Origin: Wolfiporia cocos
Lineage: Eukaryota; Basidiomycota; Agaricomycetes; Polyporales; Phaeolaceae
Assembly (NCBI GenBank): GCA_029448655.1
Contig: JACCLO010000013.1
Location: 1,054,001 to 1,118,000 of the forward strand
Direction of reading: 5' to 3'
DNA length: 64,000 nucleotides
Made by a program: the position numbers and the translations under genes. The notes below the pieces were generated by a model, which was not told the origin of the DNA, did not search any database, and saw nothing but the letters and a program-made list of their open reading frames with translations. Positions 1 through 10,173 of this stretch are shown in pieces (position 1 is the first letter of the stretch; each line of letters begins with the position of its first letter).

Positions 1-8
1 TATGTACA

Positions 9-724
9 TAAGATAGACCCAAGTCAACTCAACCAGGGGGTGTCACACCGTGACATCCACGTGCCGCAGACTAATCCGGCATGATCAGGACTTGTCTATT
101 ACATGATATGTAAATTACAAAAACAGAGTACACGTGCTGTCCTGGGCATGAAAGGATTCAATCTATGTTACATTGTCTAGCTTGGCCGAGACACCTTCTG
201 GGGTCACTCTACGACCATGGTCGCCGCCCAAGCTGCTTAGGAGCCAGAGAGTCCCTTGCGGTATGCATCCATAAACATCTGCGAACGCATATAGAATTTA
301 TGTAAACGTCAACAATTAACTCACAATATAACGAGGCAGTATATCATACCTTTGAATGTTCGCTTTGTGGATTGTATGCTCTTAGCAATGGTCTCTCGAG
401 ACTACATGTTGGAAGACACAATCTGTATGTCTGGGCATATATTCGATGGATAATGTCATCCTCCTAAATTGTGCGATGCTGACTAATTCGACGGGTCGGC
501 CACATAAATAGCCACATAAGAAGGGACTGATGCACTTTATCAAAAATCGAAAACCTGAGAATCCTCAACCTTTGTGTTTGCAAGAGATCTCAGGTTTTAG
601 ATTTTACTCAAATGGTCTTTGACCATTGTTATGTCAAATGCAAGTTGCCCACTCTGTCAAACTTGCCTCGGCGTGACAGATTTTGGTCATGTGACGTGAT
701 TGAGTATGACTTGGGTCTATCTTA
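9..724. repeat. Possible MITE with inverted ends
   Basis: An 18-bp perfect inverted repeat (TAAGATAGACCCAAGTCA at 9-26, its complement at 707-724) brackets about 700 bp without a convincing gene. Inside are a short perfect hairpin TGTCAC-ACC-GTGACA (41-55) and an 11-bp inverted repeat around AAAACCTGAGA (550-560 / 588-598). The left boundary is too close to the window edge to test for a target-site duplication, so calling this a transposon is inference. Confidence 0.35.
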
Positions 725-764
725 TCTCTGTCGTGGATCAGACGCGAAGATGTGCTATCTAGAA

Positions 765-1473
765 TCCATAAAGTAAGGGGAGCTCGCGCCGTAGGCGCTC
801 GCGTGCCGCTAGCGTGTCGCTCACGTGTCGCTCGCGTTTTGCGCACATGGACGCCACGTTTGCCGCGTGGCGTCCATGCGCGTCGTTGATCCTCCTCCCA
901 TTAGATAGGGCGCCTGCCGTCCGCGGAGTTGGCCGATGGATTCCCACGCCCGGCGCCTGCAAGGTGCGCGCGCTGTTCCTGCCCCGCACCACAGGGATTC
1001 GTGCCCCATGCCACGGGGATTCGTGCCCCATGCCACAGGGATTTGTGTCCTGTGGCATGGGGATTTTGGATTGTAAATACCCCACACCACGGGGATTTGT
1101 ACCCCGTGCCACGGGGATTCATGCCCTACACCACGGGGATTTTTGGCCCATGCCATGGAGGTTTGTGCCCCATGCCACGGGGATTCGTGCCCCATGCCAC
1201 AGGGATTTGCGTCCTGTGGCATGGGGATTTTGTAATATAAATACTCCACACCACAGGGGTCTGTACCCTGTGCCACAGGTATTTGCACCCCAATGCCACA
1301 GGGGTGAATTCCCACACCCAGAGCCTGCAAGGCATGCGTGCCAGTTACAGATTCTACAAGCAAAGCGACAACGATACCGAGCATCAGCGAGGTGGAGGAG
1401 TGGCTGAGCAGGCAGAGACTAAAATATATTCCTAAGACATAACATTTGTGGCGAAGCCACAGGTAATTAAGCT
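765..1473 (+). mobile_element. Non-autonomous Helitron, copy A (with minisatellite)
   Basis: The 5' end starts with TC directly after a host A (765). The 3' end carries the hairpin GTGGC-GAA-GCCAC (1449-1461) followed by AGGTAATTAAG and a truncated CT, where sister copies end in CTAG. A TC start, a 3' hairpin about 11 nt before CTRR, and insertion between A and T with no target duplication are the defining Helitron features. No Rep or helicase coding sequence is present. The middle holds a 22-bp minisatellite. Long frames across it are repeat artefacts. It is the first of four head-to-tail copies. Confidence 0.75.
988..1310. repeat. 22-bp minisatellite inside Helitron A
   Basis: Degenerate tandem units of about 22 bp built on GTGCCCCATGCCACGGGGATT, with variants (CCACAGG, TACACCACGG). 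Two AT-rich interruptions fall near 1070 and 1240. The unit has internal dyad symmetry (CCCCATG / CATGGGG and CCACGGGG / CCCCGTGG), so the array is rich in hairpin potential on either strand. The same array, inverted, lies in the Helitron at 3314-4138. Confidence 0.85.
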
Positions 1474-1757
1474 TCTAAGAGTAATGGGAGCTCGCGTGGG
1501 AGCCGTCGCGTGTCGCTAGCGTGTCGCGCACGAGAATCGCACATGGCGAGCACGTTTGCCGCGTGGCGGCGCCTGTAGGGCGCCCATCGAGTGCGCGCCG
1601 GCGCCTGCAAGGCGCGCGTGCCGGTTGCAAAGGTATTACAAGCGAAGCGACGACGAGGCCGAGCGTCAGCGAGGTGGAGGAGTGGCTGAGCGGGCAGAGA
1701 TATATAATAACTCCTAGAAATACAAAATTGTGGCGAAGCCACAGGTAATTAAGCTAG
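1474..1757 (+). mobile_element. Non-autonomous Helitron, copy B
   Basis: Begins TCTAAGAGTAATGGG immediately after the truncated end of copy A. It ends with hairpin GTGGCGAAGCCAC, an 11-nt spacer and CTAG (1754-1757). About 284 bp, with no coding capacity. The next base is the T of the following copy, so the copies sit head to tail with no spacer. Confidence 0.8.
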
Positions 1758-2039
1758 TCATATAATAAAGGGACGACCGTTGCGTGGGAACTGCCATGTG
1801 CTTTTCCATGTGTGCCACGTGCTGTCCGTCGTCCCATAGGGCTCGCGCCACCGACCCGGGAAGTTGGCCAGTGGATTCCCACGCCCAGTGCCTGCAAGGC
1901 GCATGCCGGTTGCAAAGGTGTTACAAGCGAAGCAACGACGAGGCCGAGCGTCAGCGAGGTGGAGGAGTGGCTGAGCGGGCAGAGATAAACAACAACTCCT
2001 AAAGTAAAATTGTGGCGAAGCCACAGGTAATTAAGCTAG
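1758..2039 (+). mobile_element. Non-autonomous Helitron, copy C
   Basis: Begins TCATATAATAAAGGGACG and ends with the same hairpin, 11-nt spacer and CTAG (2036-2039). 282 bp. The body is close to copy B and to the minus-strand copies at 3027-3313 and 44744-45027, but the first 20 bp differ, so at least two 5' end variants share one 3' end. Confidence 0.8.
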
Positions 2040-2573
2040 TCATATAATAAAGGGACGACCGTTGCGTGGGAACTGCCATGTGCTTTTCCACGTGTGCCAC
2101 GTGCTGTCCGTCGTCCCATAGGGCTCGCGCCACCGACCCGGGGAGTTGGCCAGTGTATTCCCACGCCCGGCGCCTGTAAGGCGCGCGTTCAAATCCCTTC
2201 GACGAAAACTCGCGTTTCGCGCGTCCTCCCTGCGCTGTGCCACGGGGATTTTGTAGCTGATGTAACGTAGATGGCCTGTACTGTATATACCCGCCAGAAA
2301 ATCAAATTAAGAGAATTCAGGGAGTTTTCTGAGGCACTACATTTGTGGACACAATGTTACAAGCGAAGCGACGACGACACCGAGCATCAGCGAGGTGGAG
2401 GAAGCGGCTGAGCGGGCAGAGAACAAAGGACAGGTGCAGCAGGGTGATCATACACCCTGGAGGTTGGGTGGACTCATAATGTCTCCATCCAATGTGTTTT
2501 TCCCTTATTCTATTAGTTATCTCACTTAAATAACAATTGATATTCGTGGCGAAGCCATGGGTAATTAAACTCG
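2040..2573 (+). mobile_element. Diverged Helitron, copy D
   Basis: Its 5' end matches copy C (TCATATAATAAAGGGACG). The body diverges after about 2190 and includes a second piece of the family core near 2340-2420. The 3' hairpin is decayed (CGTGGCGAAGCCATGG, 2546-2561), and the terminus reads ACTCG instead of CTAG. Probably a chimeric or old copy; the right boundary is approximate. Confidence 0.55.
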
Positions 2574-3026
2574 TAATCTAGAAGTAATGAATAAACTGCA
2601 TGGAATCCGGCAGCCCTTCATTATCATCAGAATAAAAGTGAACTTCGTACAGGACCTTGTTAGGAAGTTAATTTCATGAAATCTGTCTAACGACAAGCTT
2701 CGCGTATCAGTTACTTTAGGCCACATTTTCACGTGCGGCGACACCGGATTGAGTGAGGTACTTGCGTTTCTGAGTCTGAGCTGTGCAAGTGACACACAGA
2801 GTGACATTGCATTTATATCAGTTGTGTATCGTTGTATCCGAGCTCGTCAAGCTGCCTCCGAGTCCAGAACAGTAGTAGTATGTAGGCATCATATATAACA
2901 ATGGTCTCATGTGTTCTCGCCCTGCTCGCGCACGAATTGTGATCCGAATCCAAGTGTTATCGGAATGTCCTCGTCGAAATCGGGCATGCCAGTCCTTCAG
3001 CGCCATACTTGGTAAAGTCAAATGCA
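2574..3026. other. Spacer between the two Helitron clusters
   Basis: No gene, RNA or repeat recognised. The short frames here lack splice signals or motifs. Confidence 0.5.
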
Positions 3027-3313
3027 CTAGCTTAATTACCTGTGGCTTCGCCACAATTTTGTACTTTAGGAGTTGTTGTTTATCTCTGCCCGCTCAGCCA
3101 CTCCTCCACCTCGCTGACGCTCGGCTTCGTCGTCGCTTCGCTTGTAACACCTTTGCAACCGGCATGCGCGCCTTGCAGGCGCTGGGCGTGGGAATCCACT
3201 GGCCAACTTCCCGGGTCGGTGGCGCGAGCCCTATGGGACGACGGACAGCACGTGGCACACGTGGAAAAGCACATGGCAGTTCCCACGCAATCCACGGCCC
3301 TTTAGTACTTAGA
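3027..3313 (-). mobile_element. Non-autonomous Helitron, copy E1 (minus strand)
   Basis: Read on the minus strand it starts TCTAAGTACTAAAGGGCCG (from 3313) and ends with hairpin GTGGCGAAGCCAC, 11 nt and CTAG (3030-3027), followed by host T (A at 3026 on plus). 287 bp. Nearly identical to the solitary copy at 44744-45027. Its 5' end abuts the 3' end of the next minus-strand copy without a spacer. Confidence 0.85.
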
Positions 3314-4138
3314 CTAGCTTAATTACCTGTGGCTTCGCCACAAATGTTATGTCTTAGGAATATATTTTAGTCTCTGCCTGCTCAGCCACTCCTCCACCTC
3401 GCTGATGCTTGGTATCGTTGTCCCTTTGCTTGTAGAATCTGTAACTGGCACGCATGTCTTGCAGGCTCTGGGTGTGGGAATTCACCCCTGTGGCATTGGG
3501 GTGCAAATACCTGTGGCACAGGGTACAGACCCCTGTGGTGTGGAGTATTTGTATTACAAAATCCCCATGCCACAGGACGCAAATCCCTGTGGCATGGGGC
3601 ATGAATCCCCGTGGCATGGGGCACAAACCCCCATGGCATGGGCCAAAAATCCTCGTGGTGTAGGGCACGAATCCCCGTGGCACGGGGTACAAATCCCCGT
3701 GGTGTGGGGTATTTACATTACAAAATCCCCATGCCACAGGACACAAATCCCTGTGGCATGGGCCACAAACCCCCATGGAATCGGCCACGAATCCCCGTGG
3801 TGTGGGGCACAAATCCCCGTGGCATGGGGCACGAATCCCCGTGGCATGGGGCACGAATCCCTGTGGTGCGGGGCAGGAACAGGAACAGCGCGCGCACCTT
3901 GCAGGCGCCGGGCGTGGGAATCCACCGGCCAACTCCGCGGATGGCAGGCGCCCTATCTAATGGGAGGAGGATCACGACGCGCATGGACGCCACGCGGCAA
4001 ACGTGGCGTCCATGTGCGCAAAACGTGCGCTGAACGTGCGCAAAACGCGAGCGACACGCGAGCGACACGCTAGCTGCACGCTAGCCGCACGCTAGCCGCA
4101 CGCGAGCGCCTCCGGCGCGAGCCCCCATTACTTATAGA
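3314..4138 (-). mobile_element. Non-autonomous Helitron, copy E2 with minisatellite (minus strand)
   Basis: Minus-strand start TCTATAAGTAATGGGGG after host A (plus T at 4139). The end is hairpin, 11 nt and CTAG at 3317-3314, directly joined to the TC of copy E1. About 825 bp. It is the inverted counterpart of copy A (765-1473): same 22-bp minisatellite and same GCGCAAAACG / GCTAGC-rich 5' region. Predicted proteins here are low-complexity repeat translations. Confidence 0.8.
3484..3880. repeat. 22-bp minisatellite inside Helitron E2
   Basis: Inverted counterpart of the array at 988-1310, with units around CCCCGTGGCATGGGGCACGAAT. It has more units than the first array, so copy number has changed since the two elements split. 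Confidence 0.85.
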
Positions 4139-4483
4139 TTGTTGCAGATATGAAGAACGCTAGACTCGGGCAGCTCGGGATTTTTGATGGTGTTCGCGGT
4201 ATCTCCGAATCGCATGACATATGTAGCCTGCGCAGCTCGGCTACAGATGCGGGCATGCCGCGGCATCTGCATCAGCGATTATCATATCACATGGCATAAG
4301 GCCGAAAGAATGCCACGACGGTCTGGGGTGCATCCTTCTTGACATCGAACACAAAATATTATAGCTTAGGGTTGAACGCCTCTGGGCACATACTGCGGGG
4401 CTCTACATATATTATCTTGTAGATTGTACAGTCAGGCCGACTTCAACTGTCACAGTGGCAAACCTTACAATCATCCAATCGCT
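4139..4483. other. Intergenic, no feature seen
   Basis: Downstream flank of the small secreted-protein gene on the minus strand. No conserved coding frame, hairpin array or transposon end noticed. Confidence 0.4.
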
Positions 4484-4739
4484 TCACGCGTATGCCTTAC
4501 CACCGACTTCATCTCGAACTCCGTACGTGAGCGGATTCTCGCCAGAGTTGCACTTCGCTGTGTTGGCTTCTACACATCCCGCGATGTCAGATGTTACGTC
4601 TAGAAGCAGTATATCAGCGTTGTTATCCTTGAGCGAATTTACAAAACTCACGTTCTCGGATGTGGACCACGTCGGCCGGCAAAGCTGTTGCAAGCAGAGC
4701 TACTGACAGCCAAAGAAGTACATTGGCGAAGCTACGCAT
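4484..4739 (-). CDS. Small secreted two-cysteine protein, paralog 1
   Basis: Two exons: 4739-4652 and 4599-4484. The 52-bp intron is GTGAGT...TTCTAG in phase 1. The predicted 67-aa product has a signal peptide (hydrophobic core VLLWLSVALLATA at residues 7-19, likely cleavage after ALP) and a short mature chain with two cysteines spaced C-x7-C (GCVEANTAKC) followed by NPLTYGV. A TATA-like box lies about 50 bp upstream. The gene 0.7 kb upstream (5467-5682) has its intron after the same 29 codons, in the same phase, and the same GC-x(n)-C...P-L-x-Y-G layout, so the two are tandem paralogs. No known family was recognised. Secretion is inferred from the leader; the role is unknown. Confidence 0.6.
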
Positions 4740-4787
4740 GTTGGCTACAGGATATTTGCACCCTCAAAGCGAAGTTGGGTGCAGTTC

Positions 4788-4793
4788 TTATAG
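4788..4793 (-). promoter_or_regulatory. TATA-like box of secreted-protein paralog 1
   Basis: CTATAA on the minus strand about 50 bp upstream of the ATG at 4739. The paralog at 5682 has its TATA box at nearly the same distance. Confidence 0.4.
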
Positions 4794-4795
4794 AA

Positions 4796-5034
4796 TTATG
4801 ACAGGATGCTCAGTCGCTTAAGAATAGCTCCCTCGACAATCGATCTTCTGAAGATCAAACAGTTCATATTCGAGGCAGTAAATCTGCTCGGCGGGCTAGA
4901 TGGAGCGCTCCGCTGACCATTCTTTGCATGGTTTGCCACATTAACGGATGGAGCCGATGTGATGACGATGATCATCTCCGTGCAACGAAGGCGGCTTGTT
5001 TTGCCGTAGCATTCTGTCCAAGAAGCTGCGGCGT
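4796..5034 (-). pseudogene. Possible decayed third copy of the two-cysteine secreted protein
   Basis: On the minus strand AAG|ACGCCGCAGCTTCT (near 5034) resembles the intron 3' end and second-exon start of the two neighbouring genes (CAG|ACGCGGCTTCT and TAG|ACGTAACATCT). It continues with two cysteines spaced C-x8-C. No intact first exon or signal peptide could be placed upstream: the candidate ATG near 5109 meets a stop after seven codons. The match is short, so this could be chance. Confidence 0.25.
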
Positions 5035-5466
5035 CTTCAAGATCTCTCAGCGATGGTGATGATATACTGCCACATATCAACAAGAGACGTACGGCATCAT
5101 TTCGTTATATCAGTAATTTGACAGGACAACATATATCCATCCGAAGCAGAGAATTTTGAACCTTTTAACGGGGGCTGGCACAGAACATAGATCTTGCTCC
5201 AAGTTGCCGCACTCTTTGCGGGGCTAAAACCCAACACTCAAGGGGACAACGGCCAATGGGAGTACAACAGTATGTTTCCAAATTGAGATCTATATGATGT
5301 GCCAATCGTCAAGATATACTACAAAACAATGAGTGCAGATCGAAAAGTGAACGAAATGGAGTTTGTTCATCACGCAGCCTAGCGTCTCGCAGTGTCAGAG
5401 CACGATAATACAGCAAGATGCAAACATGGTTCACATATAAATGCTCAACGCTTTGTTCCTGTCGCC

Positions 5467-5682
5467 TCAAATCCCATATTGAAGTGGATCTGGACCGCAC
5501 GTCGCTCCAGTGTCAGTGCATCCTGCCGCATCAGAAGCCGCGTCTGAAGGGTGAACGTAAGCGGGAAAATAGAGGAATGATCAATACAGCTTACCTTCCC
5601 AAACATGCGGCTCATTCACCGGCAATGCCGTAACAAGAAAGGTGAGTGATAAGCATAGAAGAGCAGTTACAAAGAATCGCAT
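5467..5682 (-). CDS. Small secreted two-cysteine protein, paralog 2
   Basis: Exons 5682-5595 and 5543-5467, with a 51-bp phase-1 intron (GTAAGC...TTCAG). The predicted product is about 54 aa. The leader MRFFVTALLCLSLTFLVTA is a clear signal peptide. The mature part contains GCTDTGATC (C-x6-C), then P-L-Q-Y-G-I and a stop. It ends 12 residues earlier than paralog 1 at the same Y-G position, so it may be truncated or have one more intron that I could not place. A perfect TATATAAC box lies 54 bp upstream of the ATG. Same strand, intron position and phase as the gene at 4484-4739. Function unknown. Confidence 0.5.
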
Positions 5683-5735
5683 ATTGTATGGGAGGGTATC
5701 GTCTGTGGTGCAGTGAGGCTAATGCGGATGGCAGT

Positions 5736-5743
5736 GTTATATA
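5736..5743 (-). promoter_or_regulatory. TATA box of secreted-protein paralog 2
   Basis: TATATAAC on the minus strand, 54 bp before the ATG at 5682; typical spacing for a fungal core promoter. Confidence 0.5.
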
Positions 5744-6286
5744 CAATCACCGCTTGTGGTAGGCTAAATCGGCTCCTAGCCGACGATGCACTCAAGCCAA
5801 CGTATGAAGTGGCTTGTGGCTCCCAGGACTGGGAATTCACCCAGACATCGCCAAGCCGCTACCTGACACATACCGGAGGTACATGGAATTGTCAGAGCGA
5901 CTGATAGAACACTCCAGCAATGTTCTGAGGCGGCATCACGCCCGCGATGCTCGTGCTTCTGAGGTTCCTTCATCAATGATGAATCGATGCGGATCCAGAG
6001 ATGCTGTGACAGCCACACGTCTTTATGTACACTCGGCATTGGGATCCACAAATAGTACTGCCATGTGACAATTAGTACCACTATGCCACAGATAGTACTT
6101 CGGTACACAAAATAGCGTAGCGAGATTGTACAGCTCAATATTCGAGTTCCATGCTTCAGTGCAACAGGCGCTCCGCCACATCTGTTCATTACGTGATGGC
6201 CCCAAAACACACGAGCGCTTCTCCATCGACATTCGTATCTGAGTGAATATTCCTCTCTCTAATCGAGCGGCGATTCCTCGCTGATT

Positions 6287-7150
6287 TCATTTAACGGCGC
6301 ACTGACAATGGGGATGTGCCATATGATGCTGAGGATATATGGATTTGTAGCAAAGTTCATATATCACTTTCCGGGCAGATTTGGAAGATCTATTTGTTAA
6401 AACTTGGATGAAGTCCCGTAGGCTTCCGTGCAGAGCTAGGCTGAGTTGGGGCAATATATTTTTGACCATATCTTCCGGCAGAGCAATATTACAGACATCG
6501 ATACAACTTCTGCGGTGCCGCCTTCCCTTCTGGAACATCGATGCCCCGCTTATGTATACATGCCCAACAATGGAAATGTCAACAAGCGGCAAACTGCTCT
6601 TAAATCTGCACCGAAAGCATACTGCCTTCCACATCGTCTCGCCGGCAGTATATCCGCTACTCTGCTGCACCGAAACTTCTCACCGCGGTACCCGTATATG
6701 CTCGTGGCAAGTACATCAACAGATGATCCAGCACGATAGACAACAAATATGGGTCCGCCTTTCTCTCGATGATGTACAAGCACCAAGCTGTTGATTTGAG
6801 TAAACTTTGATGATTGCTATAGTTTCCATCTTGTTCTGGCACCAAGCGCCGGTAAAGGGCGTGCTCACCTTTCTTGGGGGAAGCATGAAGCGGAGGTTTT
6901 GGTCTTTTCGAGGAACCAACGTCGCATAGCGCTACCCCTGCGTGAGAAGGGCTGTCATGGGGCGTCCATTCCTTATCGATATGAAATTCTGTCGTATAAG
7001 CCACTTCTGCTTTCGTACTTTACTGATGAGCGCGCATACATGCACTTAACCGCTCCGCCCCAAATTTCGGTTCTCACAGGGTATGTCAGCACGTTTACCC
7101 CCAGCGCGATCAATCTCGCCATATGAATATGAGCTTGACTACTCGTGGAC
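6287..7150 (-). other. Possible decayed or unrecognised multi-exon gene
   Basis: Three overlapping minus-strand frames of moderate length (115 aa at 6657-7004, 127 aa at 6287-6670, 78 aa at 6550-6786). One possible splice (GTGAGA near 6700 to GCAG near 6635) would join the first to YAFGADLRAV. No domain, signal peptide or consistent exon chain was recognised. It may be a relic or simply non-coding. Confidence 0.2.
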
Positions 7151-7297
7151 AGGTCACGTAAGGCGACAGGGCGACATGTGGCCGGTTCTCTGTCGTGCCG
7201 GGGTGTGCCTGGAGTACATACCACTCCTTATATCGCGTAGAGCAGTGCGTTCAAAATTTCTCTCGGTCGTCTGTGCCTCGACGGAAGCTTGTGCACC

Positions 7298-8559
7298 ATG
7301 CCTTCCCCTTACGCGACGGATGAGCCCCACGCGGAATTATGGTTTGAGCAGTCCATCAATGCAGGCACCTACATTGGGGCGATTGCTTATGGTATGTGCC
7401 GCACTGGTTTGTGTGGCTTGTCTGACAGCAATTGTCAGGCATGCACATCATTGTGTATTTCTGGGCAATTAGCCATATTCTGCGTGGCAGACGCAAATCC
7501 TGGCTTTCGGCCCTGTTCGCAACAATATTGTTCGCGCTTGGAACAATAAATATTGCATGCAATATCAGATTCAACGAGATGACCTGGATAGACGACCGTA
7601 ACTTTCCTGGAGGGCCATATCAGTTCATTCTACAGGAGGAGGCACTGGCAGTGAATGTCATCGCAAACGCCGTGACGGTTGTAGCCACATCCATGGCAGA
7701 CGGATTGCTCGTACGGATCAACAACACATGGTCCGCACAAGTAAATACTCATTCAGAACTCCAGTTATACCGCTGTTTCGTCATCTGGAATCACAAGTTT
7801 TATTTGCTTGTGATCCCAGCTCTCATCTATCTGGCATCTGTCGGTGAGCTATCTGTGCGATACTGCAATCTCTGGCAACAGCCCCTGACAATCATGTTAT
7901 CGGAATAGCCATGTCAATCCTGTTCATGATCCAAGTCGCCCAGCCGGATTCCAGTCTATGGGCTCAAGGGACAATAAATTTTGGCCTGCCGTATTGGAGT
8001 TTATCAATGTCGCTGAACATCATTCTGATGTTGATGATTGTTTCACGCCTCCTATACCTGCGCCATCAGATAGCTGCAACACTTGGTGGCGAGCATGGTA
8101 GAGCGTATACGAGCATTGCTGCCATGATTGTGGAATGTGCCCTTCCATACAGTCTTGTCAGTTTCATCTTCATCGTGCTGTATGGCTTGCAGAACACGGG
8201 AATGAACCTGTTCATTCCGCTACTCGCGCAGGTTGAGGTACGCCAGTCCTCTGCATGTCTCGTGTGCATCAATTGATTAGGTTGTTATGCAGTGTATTGC
8301 GCCAGAACTAATCATTCTGCGCGTCGCGCGCGGCCGCGCTTGGTCGACAACAACCATGGCGAACCTCTCACTTCCTGAAATGCAATTCGTGGAACGGACC
8401 GACTTCCGGAAGACTGGCCCGCGGGCAACGACGATGCAATCAAACGGACATATTTCGATGAATGGGAACGACATTTCAATGCTCACTTATGCCGACTCGC
8501 TGCAGTCAGGAGCCAAAAAGATGTCTGTTTCAACAATTGCACCGAATTCGCCCGTATAG
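7298..8559 (+). CDS. Seven-transmembrane protein of basidiomycete type
   Basis: Five exons: 7298-7391, 7439-7710, 7765-7843, 7909-8237 and 8281-8559. Introns of 43-65 bp all start GT and end AG, and the spliced frame is exactly 351 codons (350 aa). Intron 2 has no in-frame stop and looks like coding sequence until removal restores the ADGLL-LYRCFVIW junction. The protein is a chain of hydrophobic helices (YFWAISHIL, ALFATILFALG, FYLLVIPALIYL, SILFMIQVA, WSLSMSLNIILMLMIV, LPYSLVSFIFIVLYGL) with an extracytosolic-looking loop FPGGPYQFI. It ends in a hydrophilic tail after the CIAPELIILRVARGRAW motif. That motif and layout recur in large families of uncharacterised Agaricomycete 7TM proteins. 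Receptor function is possible but unproven. Confidence 0.85.
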
Positions 8560-9215
8560 GAGCGCACCTCTACAGTAATGCATCATCGAGGGCTGGTCTG
8601 GGTGCTTATCGTTTCTCCGCCGGGGTATTGCTGTCCATTGGTATGCCCAGAATACTATAGCAGGCGTCATTGATAATCAGATTCTGTAACCTGACCCTGT
8701 TTATATCATGCCACCCTTACAATATACCAGGTAGAGCCGAATATAACAATAGTGGAATGGTAGCTATAGGTGTAATGGATTGGCCCATGGACAGCACTGC
8801 CTTGGAGAGCCCTTCTTCTGAACAACAATCGGCGAACTACATTTGGCTGGCGTTGACCGCCATCATAGATACGCCACCTGCCCATTCCTATCGGAGAAGC
8901 ATCAATGATATGGATGATTCTGATACGGAACGTCGTGACGACTTTGAGACAGCGCCTTCCCCGACTGAAGTTGCAGTCAAAGACAAGGTAGACCTGTACC
9001 GTGCAGTCCCCTATTTCACTGACTGATTCATAGCTGTTGCCAGGCAGCCAACTATCTGCGAAAGCGTTGCATCTCGATACAAGGACAACTTGGCAGCTGC
9101 GTAAGTGGCGTTCTGTTGCATCACAATGAATGTGTTCTGACTCGCACTGCATGATCGACTACAGCATACTCGCGCAGCCGTGTCAGACAATCAGTGGCAG
9201 TGACTGTTTGCCAAG
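8560..9215. other. Intergenic between 7TM gene and hydrolase
   Basis: Two opposed frames (118 aa at 8670-9026, 148 aa at 8706-9152) overlap almost fully. Neither has a motif or splice partner, so both are probably chance. The 3' flank of the 7TM gene and the promoter of the hydrolase must lie here. Confidence 0.4.
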
Positions 9216-10173
9216 ATGGCTAATCCGTCTGTCCCAGCCAAGGAGGGTCTTGCTCCGTTTGTGCATCAAGGCGAGACGTACCAGACGTGTTACAAAGTTT
9301 TCGGTGATCTCACAGATCGCACACGCACACCACTAGTGGGATTGCACGGGGGCCCGGGCCTCGCGCACAACTACCTGCTCCCCTTGTCCGACCTAGCCGC
9401 GACAGCTTCCATCCCCGTCGTTCTCTACGATCAGATCGGTGGTGTCGGACAGCGCTCCTCGTACCTCACCGACAAGCCGCACTCGTTCTGGAACATCGAC
9501 CTGTTCATTGACGAACTCGAGAGCCTTCTCGCCTATCTTGGCATCCGGGATAACTTCATTCTACTCGGCCATTCATGGGGCGGTCAGCTAGCGGCCGAGT
9601 TTGAGCTGAGGCGGCAGCCCGCTGGACTCAAGAAGATCATATTGAGTAACACGTATTCCGCAGCTGCTATGTGGGGGAAATCGACAGGGCAGCTGCTTTC
9701 AGCCATGCCAAAGGAGGTGCAGGAGGGCATGGCCGCGGGCTGGAAGAATAGGAAGCTGTTAGGCCCTGCCATGAAGCAGTTCCAGGCCAAGCACGGCTGT
9801 ACGGTGCAGCCCCCGCCCGAGGAGTTCTGGGGGCCGATCAACCGGGTATTCGAGGAGGATTACACGCCTGTCGTCGAGCAAGAGATGTAAGATCTTTGCC
9901 CTATCAATGCGAATACTCGACTTACAAGGATCCAGGTACTCATCGGACTCAGAGCTCATTCACTGGGATATCACCGACAAACTCCACCTCATTAGACAGC
10001 CTGTGTTGCTGATCAACGGCGAGGCGGACGTCGCGCAGGACTTCGTGTGCAGGTCAATTTTCGAGAGAGTCCGGAAAATCAAGTGGCGCACGTTTGCGCG
10101 ATCGAGTCATACCCCGATGTTGGAGGAACGAGAGGAGTATGTAAAAGAAGTATTAGCATTCCTAGAGTCGTGA
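9216..10173 (+). CDS. Proline iminopeptidase / amino-acid amidase-like hydrolase (peptidase S33)
   Basis: Exons 9216-9886 and 9936-10173, joined over a 49-bp phase-2 intron (GTAAGAT...ATCCAG), give 302 aa. Alpha/beta-hydrolase fold: oxyanion motif HGGPG at 44-48, nucleophile elbow GHSWGG with Ser120, acidic residue around Asp255 in INGEADVAQD, and catalytic His282 in SSHTPM. DQIGGVGQRS fits the conserved DQxGxGxS segment of S33 enzymes. These enzymes remove N-terminal proline or hydrolyse amino-acid amides; substrate cannot be told from sequence. No signal peptide, so probably cytosolic. The next gene downstream, 390 bp away on the same strand, is a UstYa-like protein. Confidence 0.9.

Noticed and set aside
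988..1310. CRISPR-like array
   Set aside because: Units are contiguous with no unique spacers, and the genome is a eukaryote.
759..1407. Several overlapping long frames rich in GMGHESPWHG-like repeats
   Set aside because: They translate a 22-bp minisatellite inside a Helitron on both strands; open frames arise from the repeat itself.
3354..4073. Frames of 192 and 222 codons with repeated motifs
   Set aside because: Same minisatellite in the inverted Helitron; no start context, introns or domain.
8706..9152. 148-codon minus-strand gene
   Set aside because: Overlaps an equally long plus frame; no motif and no splice partner.
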